From: PCC-9228 sp964477525 | GTDB taxonomy: Bacteria; Cyanobacteriota; Cyanobacteriia; Cyanobacteriales; PCC-9228 | DNA length: 64,000 bases | Assembly: GCA_964477525.1 (NCBI GenBank) | Contig: CAYZHY010000004.1 | Span: 21,154-85,153, forward strand | Direction of reading: 5' to 3' | Part shown: positions 34,132-42,929 of the stretch, piece after piece | Numbering within the stretch: the first letter of the stretch is position 1 | Layout: every line of letters begins with the position of its first letter | Notes under the pieces: model-generated | Seen by the model: only the letters and a program-made list of their open reading frames with translations | What the model was told of the DNA's origin: nothing | Databases searched by the model: none | Made by a program: the position numbers and the translations under genes

Positions 34132-35232
34132 ATGAGTTCTAATAATTTTTTCAATGCGACCACTTGCCAAATTGGTGATGAAGTGAAAACCGGAAAGGTC
34201 TTAGCGATCGCAGCTTATACCAGCGATCGTCGGGTTTGCTTTCAAGTCGAAGGGGAAAAAGGAGGAACCTGGGTACCAGAAACGGCGATTTTGGTAGCTG
34301 AAGACAAAATTGCCGCAGAACAAGAACAAAAAGACCCCCGCGAAGAAGGGCAAGAAGTAGCCACCCAAGAAGTACATGCCCTGCAAAACCTGGCCGATGA
34401 GTTGAAAGACGGTTTGGAAAACCAGGCCAGCGAGTACGTGCATACCATTACCCGTATCGCCAAGCATACGCGGGAGTTAGCGACAGAAACCGCCAAGGAA
34501 ATTGCCGAAACCTTTGAAGCGGGAGTCGATGCTGGCGACGATTTGCTCGGTCAAATTCGTCAGTGGTTGGATCGCTTTGTGGTACCGCTACGGCAAACCA
34601 TTGAAAGCTACGGCGAAGTTTGGCAGAAACGCATTTGGTCGGCGATTAAAAATATTGAAACGCCAAAAGCTCAGGAAGAGGTGGCCAACTTAAAAAACCA
34701 ATATCCCCAAGAAACACCCCAACAAATTGCCGATCGCTTAATTCAGGAAAAAGCGTTGTTTTCCACGCTAAGCAGCCTGACGGAGAATTCAGAAAACCAA
34801 GATACCTTGTTTGTAAATTGGATGGCAACAGCCCCCATGCTTTCAGAACTCATCTATCAAGTGGGCGTTTGTTATGGATTTGAAAAAATTAACGAACACG
34901 AACTGTTGGCCACTTTTGCTGTGGTTCACAGTAAGGAACGCTTGGAACAATTAAACGCTAGTTTTCTGCAAAATCAAAGTTCCGATAGCACCAATACTTC
35001 CGTCAAGGCAAGTAGCAATACGATTGCTTTCCATGCCATTGGCTACGCTGCCTCTCAATATTTTGAAAGCAAGGTCAAAAAACTAGCAGACCCTCTAACT
35101 ACCGAACATGCTTACAAGGAATTAAATGATAAACTAGAAGCATTGCTGGAGAAAGAACTATCTCAACAAGAGGTTTTGGAAAATACCTTACGAGAAGCCC
35201 TCCAATTGAAAGAACAACTGCCCATCCAATAA
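34132..35232 (+). CDS. Unrecognised protein, weakly EcsC-like in its C-terminal half
   Basis: A 366-residue soluble-looking protein. Residues 1-55 form a small beta-rich unit (GDEVKTGKVLAIAAYTSDRRVCFQVEGEKGGTWVPE), residues 60-165 are a highly charged helical, coiled-coil-like region, and residues 175-300 contain YPQETPQQIADRLIQEKALFSTL and APMLSELIYQVGVCYGF, which recall EcsC-family proteins. No catalytic motif or membrane helix is evident. It begins with ATG after AGGAAAAAG. I do not recognise it securely; function unknown. Confidence 0.68.
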   Translation: MSSNNFFNATTCQIGDEVKTGKVLAIAAYTSDRRVCFQVEGEKGGTWVPETAILVAEDKIAAEQEQKDPREEGQEVATQEVHALQNLADELKDGLENQASEYVHTITRIAKHTRELATETAKEIAETFEAGVDAGDDLLGQIRQWLDRFVVPLRQTIESYGEVWQKRIWSAIKNIETPKAQEEVANLKNQYPQETPQQIADRLIQEKALFSTLSSLTENSENQDTLFVNWMATAPMLSELIYQVGVCYGFEKINEHELLATFAVVHSKERLEQLNASFLQNQSSDSTNTSVKASSNTIAFHAIGYAASQYFESKVKKLADPLTTEHAYKELNDKLEALLEKELSQQEVLENTLREALQLKEQLPIQ

Positions 35233-35304
35233 ATATGGCTATCTGGTATCAAAAAGGGAATCGTCTAGGATTTTCCCGAACATTGTAAATGCTGCACTAG
35301 GTGA

Positions 35305-35346
35305 GGGCGAACGCCCTTTGGCAAGATCGGGGAAAACCGTTCGCCC
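35305..35346. repeat. Inverted repeat of the GGGCGAACG type
   Basis: GGGCGAACG (35305-35313) and CGTTCGCCC (35338-35346) form a perfect 9-bp stem with a 24-nt loop, followed by CCCTACA. Related GTAGGGGCGAACG...CGTTCGCCCCTAC elements are common between genes in filamentous cyanobacteria. A shorter related element lies at 42091-42122. Confidence 0.6.
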
Positions 35347-35449
35347 CCCTACACGATTCAACCGTTAGCGTTTGGTCTAAAATTGCTAAAGAATCTTTTC
35401 CTGCTTGTTATTTTTTAATGTCATCTTTGTTGTTTATCATCATCAAACC

Positions 35450-36178
35450 ATGCGATCGCGCAACTGGCTAACCTTTTTAATTGCCACTATTTTAACCATC
35501 ATTTTTAGCTGGGGGATTCCCGTACAACCTTTGTTAGCTGCCAGACCATCGCTAGCAACTTCCCAACCCGCATGCGATATCGATTTTACTCGCAACCAAC
35601 AATCGAATTTCGAGACAAACTTAAAAATAATCGTGAGTTCCGGATGTTTGGAAGACATTTTCAACGCCAGTCAGATATTAGAAGATGCCAAAAAACGTAT
35701 CGAAAACGAAACCGATAATCGATTGGACATCAGCAATCTCCAATACGCCTTAGACAACCCCGGCGTAACTGTGACTGGGGATATTGTTTTTCAAGCACCT
35801 TTGGCTGGTTCGATTCCATTAAACTTTTCACAAAATATCGTCGTTGGTACCAGCAACGGCAAACTGCTATTAGAAGTTGGCGAAACCCAAGTTACCTCCA
35901 CCCAAAATATTCCTAAAAATTTGGTCGTGCAATTTTTACAAAGACAGGTTCAAAACCAGATTCAACGCTGGAACGGTCAGCCGATTGACCAACTATTTGT
36001 AGACAATGACAGCCAAAAAATAGCCCGTAAAATCGGCATCAACCGCGACGACCTGGATTTCATTTTGCAATTGCTTCAAGAAAACGTCGTTTTAGAGATT
36101 GGTAAAGCCAATATTGTCGTTGACATTCCCCTACCAGAAACAGCAACTTTTCAATCTGACAAACTAAAACAAGAGTGA
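35450..36178 (+). CDS. Exported protein of unknown function
   Basis: A 242-residue protein with a signal peptide (WLTFLIATILTIIFSWGIPVQPLLAA) and a soluble domain with two cysteines (PACDIDF and SSGCLED) that could form a disulphide. The remainder alternates amphipathic strands (VTVTGDIVFQAPLAGSIPLNF, NIVVDIPLP) and helices, faintly like lipid-binding BPI/DUF2993-type folds, but I cannot confirm that. The ATG at 35450 gives a normal signal; the frame is open from 35405. It shares orientation with the preceding unknown gene, with a repeat between them. Confidence 0.68.
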   Translation: MRSRNWLTFLIATILTIIFSWGIPVQPLLAARPSLATSQPACDIDFTRNQQSNFETNLKIIVSSGCLEDIFNASQILEDAKKRIENETDNRLDISNLQYALDNPGVTVTGDIVFQAPLAGSIPLNFSQNIVVGTSNGKLLLEVGETQVTSTQNIPKNLVVQFLQRQVQNQIQRWNGQPIDQLFVDNDSQKIARKIGINRDDLDFILQLLQENVVLEIGKANIVVDIPLPETATFQSDKLKQE

Positions 36179-36208
36179 AGCAAAATCAATCGTTTCCATC
36201 GCAATGGG

Positions 36209-36610
36209 TTATCCCATCAACATGACCGTATCAATAACGTGAATAACGCCGTTATCTGCTTCGATATCTGGCTGCAAGACCGTGGCATTTTTGACTTCAA
36301 AGTTGTCGCCAGCATGAATGGGAATCGGCGATCCTTCTAAAGAAGTGAGCGATTCGATATTGGCTAAATCGGATTTTGTGTATTTTCCGGGAACCACGTG
36401 AAAGCTTAAAATTCTTCCCAACTGCGGGGGCACTTTGACCAGAGAATCCACCGTTCCTGGTGGCAATTTGGCAAAAGCATCGTCGGTGGGTGCGAATACA
36501 GTTAGGGATTCGGCATCTTTTAAAGCATCAACCAAACCAGCTGCTTGTACGGCTGCCACCAAGGTTTTAAAGGAATCCGATTGCACGGCAATATCAACAA
36601 TATCTGCCAC
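36209..36610 (-). CDS. Fasciclin (FAS1) domain protein
   Basis: The 133-residue protein is a single FAS1 domain: FKTLVAAVQAAGLVDALKDAESLTVFAPTDDAFAKLPPGTV (H1 motif) and the C-terminal DNGVIHVIDTVMLM (H2). FAS1 modules mediate adhesion. This one has no signal peptide, as is the case for several short cyanobacterial members. It starts at GTG 36610 with GGAG 8 bp upstream and is divergent from purD. Confidence 0.92.
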   Translation of the reverse strand: MADIVDIAVQSDSFKTLVAAVQAAGLVDALKDAESLTVFAPTDDAFAKLPPGTVDSLVKVPPQLGRILSFHVVPGKYTKSDLANIESLTSLEGSPIPIHAGDNFEVKNATVLQPDIEADNGVIHVIDTVMLMG

Positions 36611-36788
36611 GATCGTTTCTCCAATTCTACAGAACAGCTATGGATAGCTTAGCATGTTCTAAAACCCTTCGTTTTTTGGTAAAAATAGGGATTGTTTATG
36701 GAAAAAATAATAAAAGACTTTGAACTGTGGTAAGATTCATTTTTGCTGGCGCCCATTTTGGTAGGTAGAACGTAAAGGATCCAAAACC

Positions 36789-38093
36789 TTGAATATTCTC
36801 ATTGTTGGCCATGGTGGTCGGGAACACGCCCTTGCGTGGACGTTGCTGCGATCGCCACAAGTGCAGCAAGTTTGCGTTGCCCCGGGAAATGGGGGCACCC
36901 AACTCATGGAAGGCTGCGAAAATCTTCCCATAGGCGCGACAGATTTTGCCAAAATGAAAGAAGCCGTGCGCGATCGCCAAATCGATTTGGTGGTTGTAGG
37001 TCCGGAAGATCCCCTTGCTGCTGGCATCGCTGATTTTTTACAAGCAGAAGGCATCGCCGTTTTCGGTCCTACCCAAGCCGCTGCCCAAATCGAATCCAGC
37101 AAATCCTGGGCCAAATCCCTCTGCACGGAAGCCGGTATTCCCACTGCTGCTGCCGCTACCTTTTCTAGCGACCAGTTGGATACTGCCCTGGACTATATCG
37201 CCAATCAAACGCCGCCTATTGTCGTAAAAGCCGATGGGTTGGCTGCTGGTAAAGGGGTCGCGATCGCACCTACAGTAGAACAAGCCCAAAATACCGTACG
37301 GGATTTCTTTGGTGGTCAATTAGGAACCGCTGGCAACCAAGTTGTTATCGAAGAATACCTACAAGGTCAGGAAGTATCGGTTCTCGCCATCACCGACGGC
37401 AAAACCATTCGCCCCCTGCTACCGGCGCAAGACCACAAACCCATCGGCGAAGGAGATACCGGCGACAACACCGGCGGCATGGGTGCTTACGTTCCCACGC
37501 CATTTTTCTCCCCCCCGGCGTTAGATACCGTCAAAACAGAAATTTTAGAAAAAGCGATCGCCGCCATGCAAAAACGCGGTATTGAATATAAAGGGGTATT
37601 GTACGCCGGTCTGATTGTTTCTCCCCAAGGAGACATCAAAGTACTGGAATTCAACTGTCGTTTCGGCGACCCAGAAACCCAAGCCATCCTGCCCTTACTG
37701 GAAACTCCCATCGACTCCTTAATGCTAGCGGTTACCCAACAAAAGCTAGACCAACATCCCCCCATTCGTTGGAAAAGCGGTTCGGCAGCCTGCGTCGTTG
37801 CCGTTTCTGGTGGCTATCCCGGCAGCTACCAAAAAGGCTATCCCATCACCGGCATTGCGGAGGCAGAACAAACCAGCGCTCTCGTTTTCCATGCCGGTAC
37901 TCAAGTTAAAGACCAACAATTGGTGACCAGCGGCGGTCGAGTTTTGGGAGTAACCGGTCTGGGTGACAATTTAGCGATCGCATTGGAAAATAGCTACCAA
38001 GCACTCTCGAAAATCCATTTTGAAAACTGCTACTACCGCCGGGATATCGGCTATCAAGTTCTCGAAACCGAATCTTTTCAAAGTACGCCGTAA
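36789..38093 (+). CDS. purD: Phosphoribosylamine-glycine ligase (GAR synthetase)
   Basis: Second step of purine synthesis, an ATP-grasp enzyme. The 434-residue protein begins NILIVGHGGREHALAW, has the ATP-grasp elements PPIVVKADGLAAGKGVAIA and VVIEEYLQGQEVSVLAITDG, and the metal-binding KVLEFNCRFGDPETQ. Translation begins at TTG 36789, the only start compatible with the conserved N-terminus. It lies 157 bp upstream of nblS on the same strand, an order seen in other cyanobacteria. Confidence 0.97.
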   Translation: MNILIVGHGGREHALAWTLLRSPQVQQVCVAPGNGGTQLMEGCENLPIGATDFAKMKEAVRDRQIDLVVVGPEDPLAAGIADFLQAEGIAVFGPTQAAAQIESSKSWAKSLCTEAGIPTAAAATFSSDQLDTALDYIANQTPPIVVKADGLAAGKGVAIAPTVEQAQNTVRDFFGGQLGTAGNQVVIEEYLQGQEVSVLAITDGKTIRPLLPAQDHKPIGEGDTGDNTGGMGAYVPTPFFSPPALDTVKTEILEKAIAAMQKRGIEYKGVLYAGLIVSPQGDIKVLEFNCRFGDPETQAILPLLETPIDSLMLAVTQQKLDQHPPIRWKSGSAACVVAVSGGYPGSYQKGYPITGIAEAEQTSALVFHAGTQVKDQQLVTSGGRVLGVTGLGDNLAIALENSYQALSKIHFENCYYRRDIGYQVLETESFQSTP

Positions 38094-38250
38094 CCTCTGG
38101 TATGGCGCCTTTTCTATCGATATCGAACAAACGTGTCAAAATATAGATAGTAAGCGAATCCCTATTCAGAAGAAATGCCTCCTTGGTAGGGAAATTTTCT
38201 AGCAGGCTCAAGCAAACCATTGATTTACCTTGCTAATTCACATTAAGCAA

Positions 38251-40260
38251 ATGATGCAGCGGATTGCCCGTTGGTGGTCAGAATTTAACCTCCAAACCAA
38301 ACTCATGGCAGTTGCCACCTTGGTGGTTTCCTTAGTCATGAGCGGTTTAACCTTTTGGGCAGTTAACACCATCCAACAAGACGCGCGCATGAACGATACC
38401 CGCTTCGGTCGGGATTTGGGATTGCTGCTAGCCGCCAACGTTGCCCCCCTTGTCGCAGAAGACAACCGCGCCGAACTGGCTCGTTTTTCCCAAAGATTTT
38501 ATCGAAGTACCTCCAGCGTACGCTATTTACTTTACGCCGACCGCGACGGTTCCATATTTTTTGGCATTCCTTTTTGGGAATCGGAAGTTCACAACTCCCT
38601 AAGCATTCGCCGCCGCATGCAGCTTCCCGATGAATTTGGCAAAGATACCGAACTGCCCCTGGTCAGACAGCACGAAACCCCAGAAGGTCAGGTAACCGAT
38701 GTTTTCGTGCCCCTGCGCCACGAAGGCGAATACCTCGGCATTTTGGCCGTGGGCACCAACCCCAATCCTACTGTGGTAGCTTCATCGTACCTCACCCGGG
38801 ATGTCGCGATCGCGGTTTTTGTCTCCATTTGGGCCATGGTCATTTTAGGCGCCGTTTTCAACGCCCTCACCATCACCAAACCCATCAAAGAACTGCTTAT
38901 CGGTGTCAAAAATATTGCCGCCGGCAACTTCAAACAACGCATTAACTTACCCTTCGGTGGCGAACTGGGAGAACTCATCAACAGCTTCAACGAAATGGCC
39001 GAGAAGCTGGAACGCTACGAAGAGCAAAACATCGAAGAACTCACCGCCAGCAAAGCCAAACTAGAAACCCTCGTATCCACTATTGCCGATGGCGCTGTCT
39101 TGCTCGATACCAACCTGCAAATTATCCTGGTCAACCCTAACGCCAGCCAAATCTTCGGCTGGGAAGGCAAAAGCGTCACCGGTCAAAGCATCCTGGAACT
39201 TCTCCCCGACCCCATCAAAATGGAATTAAGCCGACCTTTACAGGAAATGGCTACCGGTCAAACTAGCGACAGCAGCGAAGGCTTTACCCCCGTAGACCGG
39301 TGTTCCGAGTTTCGCGTTACCTTAGAAAAACCCCACCGGCGTACCGTACGCATTTTGCTGACCAACGTTCTCTACCGACTGCGGGATTGCCCCAAAGGCA
39401 TTGCCATTACCGTACAAGATATTACCCGCGAAGCCGAACTCAACGAAGCCAAAAGTCAATTTATCAGCAACGTCTCCCACGAACTGCGCACGCCCTTATT
39501 TAATATAAAATCCTTTATCGAAACTCTAAACGAATACGGCGAAGAACTCAACGCCGCCGAGCGGCAAGAATTTCTGGAAACAGCCAACCGCGAAACCGAC
39601 CGTCTCACCCGCTTGGTCAATGATGTTTTGGATTTAAGCCGTCTCGAATCCAAACACAACTACAATTTATCCGCGGTGGATCTTGCCCAACCCATCGAAC
39701 AAACCCTGCGTACCCACCAACTCAACGCCAAAGACCGCCAAATCGAGATTTCCCAAGAAATCGAACCTAACTTACCCCCCGTTCTCGGTCATTACGACCT
39801 GCTGCTGCAAGTTTTTTCCAATCTCGTCGGCAACTCCCTGAAATTCACCGAAGCCAACGGCAAAATTGTCATTCGCGCCTACCTGGTCAGTGGAGAAGAT
39901 GCCGGCATCGCCGATACATCCCACCTTCCCCCCGAGAAGTTACCCAAATTCGTGCGCGTAGAAGTTTCCGACACCGGCATTGGCATCGACAAAGAAGACC
40001 AAGAAAGTATTTTTTCCCGCTTTTTCCGGGTAGAAAACCGCATTCACACCTTAGAAGGAACCGGCTTGGGTCTGTCTATCGTTCGCAATATCCTCGAAAA
40101 ACACCACAGCAAAGTTCACCTAATCAGCGAAGTCGGCGTGGGCAGTACCTTCTGGTTTGACCTACCTGTCTACGAGGAAAAAAGCAGCAACGAATCTCAC
40201 TTGCCCAGCGGTAGCTCAGAGCAACAGGAAGTGGGTGTTGGTGAGGCAGAGATATCTTGA
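38251..40260 (+). CDS. nblS: Sensor histidine kinase NblS (Hik33/DspA)
   Basis: The essential cyanobacterial sensor that controls responses to high light, cold and nutrient stress and phycobilisome degradation, acting through RpaB-type regulators. The product of about 669 residues has two membrane helices (near residues 17-40 and 195-217) flanking a periplasmic domain, a HAMP linker (TITKPIKELLIGVKNIAAGNF), a PAS domain (VSTIADGAVLLDTNLQIILVN), HisKA with SHELRTPLF (phospho-acceptor His about residue 410) and intact HATPase boxes (NLVGNSLKF, DTGIGI, GTGLGLSIV). A TTG at 38230 is a possible longer start. Confidence 0.95.
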   Translation: MMQRIARWWSEFNLQTKLMAVATLVVSLVMSGLTFWAVNTIQQDARMNDTRFGRDLGLLLAANVAPLVAEDNRAELARFSQRFYRSTSSVRYLLYADRDGSIFFGIPFWESEVHNSLSIRRRMQLPDEFGKDTELPLVRQHETPEGQVTDVFVPLRHEGEYLGILAVGTNPNPTVVASSYLTRDVAIAVFVSIWAMVILGAVFNALTITKPIKELLIGVKNIAAGNFKQRINLPFGGELGELINSFNEMAEKLERYEEQNIEELTASKAKLETLVSTIADGAVLLDTNLQIILVNPNASQIFGWEGKSVTGQSILELLPDPIKMELSRPLQEMATGQTSDSSEGFTPVDRCSEFRVTLEKPHRRTVRILLTNVLYRLRDCPKGIAITVQDITREAELNEAKSQFISNVSHELRTPLFNIKSFIETLNEYGEELNAAERQEFLETANRETDRLTRLVNDVLDLSRLESKHNYNLSAVDLAQPIEQTLRTHQLNAKDRQIEISQEIEPNLPPVLGHYDLLLQVFSNLVGNSLKFTEANGKIVIRAYLVSGEDAGIADTSHLPPEKLPKFVRVEVSDTGIGIDKEDQESIFSRFFRVENRIHTLEGTGLGLSIVRNILEKHHSKVHLISEVGVGSTFWFDLPVYEEKSSNESHLPSGSSEQQEVGVGEAEIS

Positions 40261-40336
40261 AGGTGAGAAGCTGGGGAGCGTGGGTGCGTGGGTGCGTGGG
40301 AGATTGGGAGATATAATTGGTTGTTTTCTCCGATAC

Positions 40337-40430
40337 CCCGATGCCCCGAAGCTCCCATGCCCCGATGCTCTTACATCAGATACCCCGATGCCCCGAAGCC
40401 CCCATGCCCCGATGCTCTTACATCAAACGC
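40337..40430 (+). repeat. Tandem 47-bp repeat next to the assembly gap
   Basis: Two near-identical 47-bp units that begin GATACCCCGATGCCCCGAAG and end CTCTTACATCA follow each other; they differ at one position. Each unit is itself made of the shorter C-rich motif CCCCGATG/CCCCGAAG. Short purine-rich 8-bp repeats (GGGTGCGT type) precede them at about 40270-40310. Confidence 0.7.
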
Positions 40431-40455
40431 GGTACCTTACCGTACTTGTTCCATT

Positions 40456-40555
40456 NNNNNNNNNNNNNNNNNNNNNNNNNNNNNNNNNNNNNNNNNNNNN
40501 NNNNNNNNNNNNNNNNNNNNNNNNNNNNNNNNNNNNNNNNNNNNNNNNNNNNNNN
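40456..40555. other. Assembly gap (100 N)
   Basis: Exactly 100 N. The 55 bases just before the gap (40401-40455) are identical to the 55 bases just after it (40556-40610) and include the stop-codon end of the flavoprotein gene. The gap is most likely a scaffolding artefact at a short repeat. Confidence 0.95.
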
Positions 40556-40572
40556 CCCATGCCCCGATGCTC

Positions 40573-41739
40573 TTACATCAAACGCGGTACCTTACCGTAC
40601 TTGTTCCATTTATAATACCGTTCCCAAGCTAGCTTCGCCCAGTGCGCCCACATGCCTCTGGGTGCGTATCCTTTATCTTCGTCGCGATAAACAAACACGC
40701 CGTCATCGCCCAAATCCATTACGCACAGTAAGTTAATTTCTTCGCGGAAACTGGCAGTAGGCTCTTTGCCGGCTTCCTGCAAAGCAATATTTTCGGCAGC
40801 GGTTCTGGCCATAACCTCAGCCAAATGCCCTTGTTTGGCACGCCAAGTTGGTCCTTCAAAGAAGGAACTGTCGCCAATGGCGTAGCAATTATCAAATCCT
40901 TGCGCCAAGCCGCCATTGTTGACCGGTACAAATCCAGCATCCGTCAGCGGCAAATCGGAATTCGCCAGTACGGGATTGCCGCTCAAACCAGGAATGTAAG
41001 CGATTAAATCGGCTTCCACGTAGGAATCGTCTTCAAAAATAATGGAGTTTTCGGTGAATTCTTTGAATTTCTTGCCCGTGCGAGTTTCGATATTGCGCTC
41101 TTTGAACAATCCTCCTAGTTTGGTTAAGCCCTTTTCTCCCAGTCGTTTGCCTGGTGTGGGGGAAGGACTAAAGAAAATTAGTTTAAAGTTGTCGCGCAAT
41201 CCTTTTTCCCGCAAGTAATGGTCCATGTTGAACGCTACTTCAAACATGGGACCGCCACGCACGGCTGTGGAATCTTTGGGATTGCCGCTAAAGCCGCACG
41301 CAATGGTGCCGTGACCTCGTTCTACCAGTTCTAGAAATTTCTCTTGAATGCGCATCCCTTCTTCGGGACCGCTGCACACGGAATACGTATTTTCTACTCC
41401 TTTTGGCTTGACTTTGGTAGCGCCTAAGGCTACGATAAGATAATTGTACTGATGCTCTTGCTTGTCGGTGACGACGTGCTGTTGTTGTGCCCGAATGTCC
41501 TTCACTTGTTCGTGAAGGAAGTTAAATCCGTGAATCTCAGCCAGTTGCGGTAAGGGGATGGACAAGTCTTCTACAGTACGTTTGCCGATGGCTAACCAAA
41601 TGGAAGCCGGGTAAATATACAAAAAGTCCCGATTGGAAATTAAATCGACTTGATAGTCATTTTTGAATTTTTTCTTCAAGTCGATGGCTGCTTCCACGCC
41701 ACCGAGTCCACCGCCTAAAACTAATATCTTCTTGGTCAT
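40573..41739 (-). CDS. FAD-dependent pyridine-nucleotide/sulfide:quinone reductase-like flavoprotein
   Basis: The 388-residue protein starts with the FAD-binding KILVLGGGLGGVEAAIDL and has a second flavin motif near the C-terminus (NCYAIGDSSFFEGP). It resembles sulfide:quinone reductases and NDH-2 enzymes more than soluble disulphide reductases. Candidate redox cysteines are in SVCSGPEEG, TIACGFSG and NLLCVMDLG. In SQR two cysteines and a C-terminal membrane-binding helix pair are expected; the C-terminus here (RGMWAHWAKLAWERYYKW) is amphipathic. Sulfide or quinone reduction is therefore likely but not proven. Its last codons are duplicated across the assembly gap. Confidence 0.8.
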   Translation of the reverse strand: MTKKILVLGGGLGGVEAAIDLKKKFKNDYQVDLISNRDFLYIYPASIWLAIGKRTVEDLSIPLPQLAEIHGFNFLHEQVKDIRAQQQHVVTDKQEHQYNYLIVALGATKVKPKGVENTYSVCSGPEEGMRIQEKFLELVERGHGTIACGFSGNPKDSTAVRGGPMFEVAFNMDHYLREKGLRDNFKLIFFSPSPTPGKRLGEKGLTKLGGLFKERNIETRTGKKFKEFTENSIIFEDDSYVEADLIAYIPGLSGNPVLANSDLPLTDAGFVPVNNGGLAQGFDNCYAIGDSSFFEGPTWRAKQGHLAEVMARTAAENIALQEAGKEPTASFREEINLLCVMDLGDDGVFVYRDEDKGYAPRGMWAHWAKLAWERYYKWNKYGKVPRLM

Positions 41740-42169
41740 AGGTTGCCTCTAAAATTCTGTTTGGTCAATTAGCGAAAAAAAACAGCACCAGCGAAGGCGA
41801 AGCGTCATTGTTTCGGCGCTAGCATACTCGATATCAATCGCCGATGCTTTTTATCTCTTATTAATTATATAACATTATAGTTGATTAAACGTCAATTGAG
41901 GGCAATGTTGTTTGTAGGCAATAGAGAAGTTCTAGGTAGGCGGATTCTGCCTTTGGCGGTTTTTACTGGTAGAAGCTTTGGTGGAACTAGGCGGGATGAT
42001 TGCCACCAACCAAAATATTGCTTGAGAACGATAGCTAGAAAATTTTAAATTGAATATAAATGGATTTTGTTTTTCCGCCTAAAAAAATTCTTGTAGGGAC
42101 GTTGCGCAAAGCGCCCCTACAACATATTATTGTATACAAACCAAATAAAAAGCTCTAGCGATCGCCGGA
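41740..42169. other. Intergenic region with likely flavoprotein promoter and a repeat
   Basis: No gene visible. On the minus strand a TTGACG near 41895 is followed by overlapping TATAAT/TATATAAT sequences, a plausible promoter for the flavoprotein gene. A repeat hairpin lies at 42091-42122. Confidence 0.45.
42091..42122. repeat. TTGTAGGG...CCCTACAA inverted repeat
   Basis: TTGTAGGG (42091-42098) pairs with CCCTACAA (42115-42122), with an inner GCGC-AAA-GCGC stem. It belongs to the class of GTAGGGGCG-type intergenic repeats common in cyanobacteria and resembles 35305-35346. Confidence 0.6.
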
Positions 42170-42826
42170 CTATCTGTTCTGTAAAATAGCCTTAATTTTC
42201 GCCTTAGCTTGTTCCAGTTCTTCTGAGCTGGGTGTGGTCTGCTGCCAACTGTCTCGTTCTTGCAAGCGATCGCACCACTGCTGTATGGTGGGATAATCAT
42301 CCAGAGGCATCCCCAATACAGGTAAAGTGGGAATCGCCGTTCCCGCCACAATATCGGCGAGTGTCAGTTGTTGTCCCATTAAATAGGGACCATTTTTTAT
42401 CAACAAATCGCTCAAAAAGCGCAATACCGTATCGATTTGCTTTTTCGACTTGTCCAACTGTTGCGGTTCCACCGGAATATCGATACTCTGACGCAGCAGA
42501 GCAATGGTCGCTGGTTGGAACTCATTAATCATTACCAATTCCACCATGCGTACCGTCGCCATATTTTGCGCATCCGTTGGCAACAAAGACGGATCGGGAT
42601 ATTTTGCTTCCAGATAGTCTAAGATAGCTAACGACTCAAAAACCCGAAATCCACCATCAACAATCACCGGGATATGGTGAAACGGATTGAGTTTCAAAAA
42701 CTCTTCTTGGAACTGGTCGCCATCCAGATTCATTAAAACCGGTTCAAAATCCAACTGCTTCTCCAGCAGAGCAACCCAAACCCGACGAGCATTGTTGGAA
42801 ACGCGCGTATAGTAAAACTGCAACAT
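42170..42826 (-). CDS. Glutathione S-transferase family protein
   Basis: The 218-residue protein has an N-terminal thioredoxin-like domain (LQFYYTRVSNNARRVWVALLEKQLDFEPVLM, with the cis-Pro region HHIPVIVDGGFRVFESLAILDYLEAKYP that binds glutathione) and an all-helical C-terminal domain (GPYLMGQQLTLADIVAGTAIPTL). Serine or asparagine in YTRVSNNA would be the activating residue, as in beta/theta/phi-like GSTs. The substrate is unknown. It lies just downstream (same strand) of the RND pump gene, separated by a short GGGAGCGT tandem repeat. Confidence 0.9.
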   Translation of the reverse strand: MLQFYYTRVSNNARRVWVALLEKQLDFEPVLMNLDGDQFQEEFLKLNPFHHIPVIVDGGFRVFESLAILDYLEAKYPDPSLLPTDAQNMATVRMVELVMINEFQPATIALLRQSIDIPVEPQQLDKSKKQIDTVLRFLSDLLIKNGPYLMGQQLTLADIVAGTAIPTLPVLGMPLDDYPTIQQWCDRLQERDSWQQTTPSSEELEQAKAKIKAILQNR

Positions 42827-42861
42827 AAGCCAACCTAGAAAAATTTAACTGAACGGTAAAG

Positions 42862-42896
42862 GGAGCGTGGGAGCGTGGGAGCATGGGAGCTTGGGA
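42862..42896. repeat. 8-bp tandem repeat (GGGAGCGT type)
   Basis: Four consecutive units GGGAGCGT, GGGAGCGT, GGGAGCAT, GGGAGCTT occupy the short gap between the RND pump and GST genes. The same kind of unit occurs near 40270-40310. Confidence 0.7.
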
Positions 42897-42929
42897 GAAA
42901 ATCATTTTATTGTACGCTCGGTAGCTTAC

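Noticed and set aside
40401..40610. Real duplication of the flavoprotein gene end
   Set aside because: The copies sit exactly at the two edges of a standard-size gap, which fits an assembly overlap better.
40288..40736. Open frames through the N gap at 40157-40736
   Set aside because: They translate C-rich tandem repeats and run across unknown bases; they are not genes.
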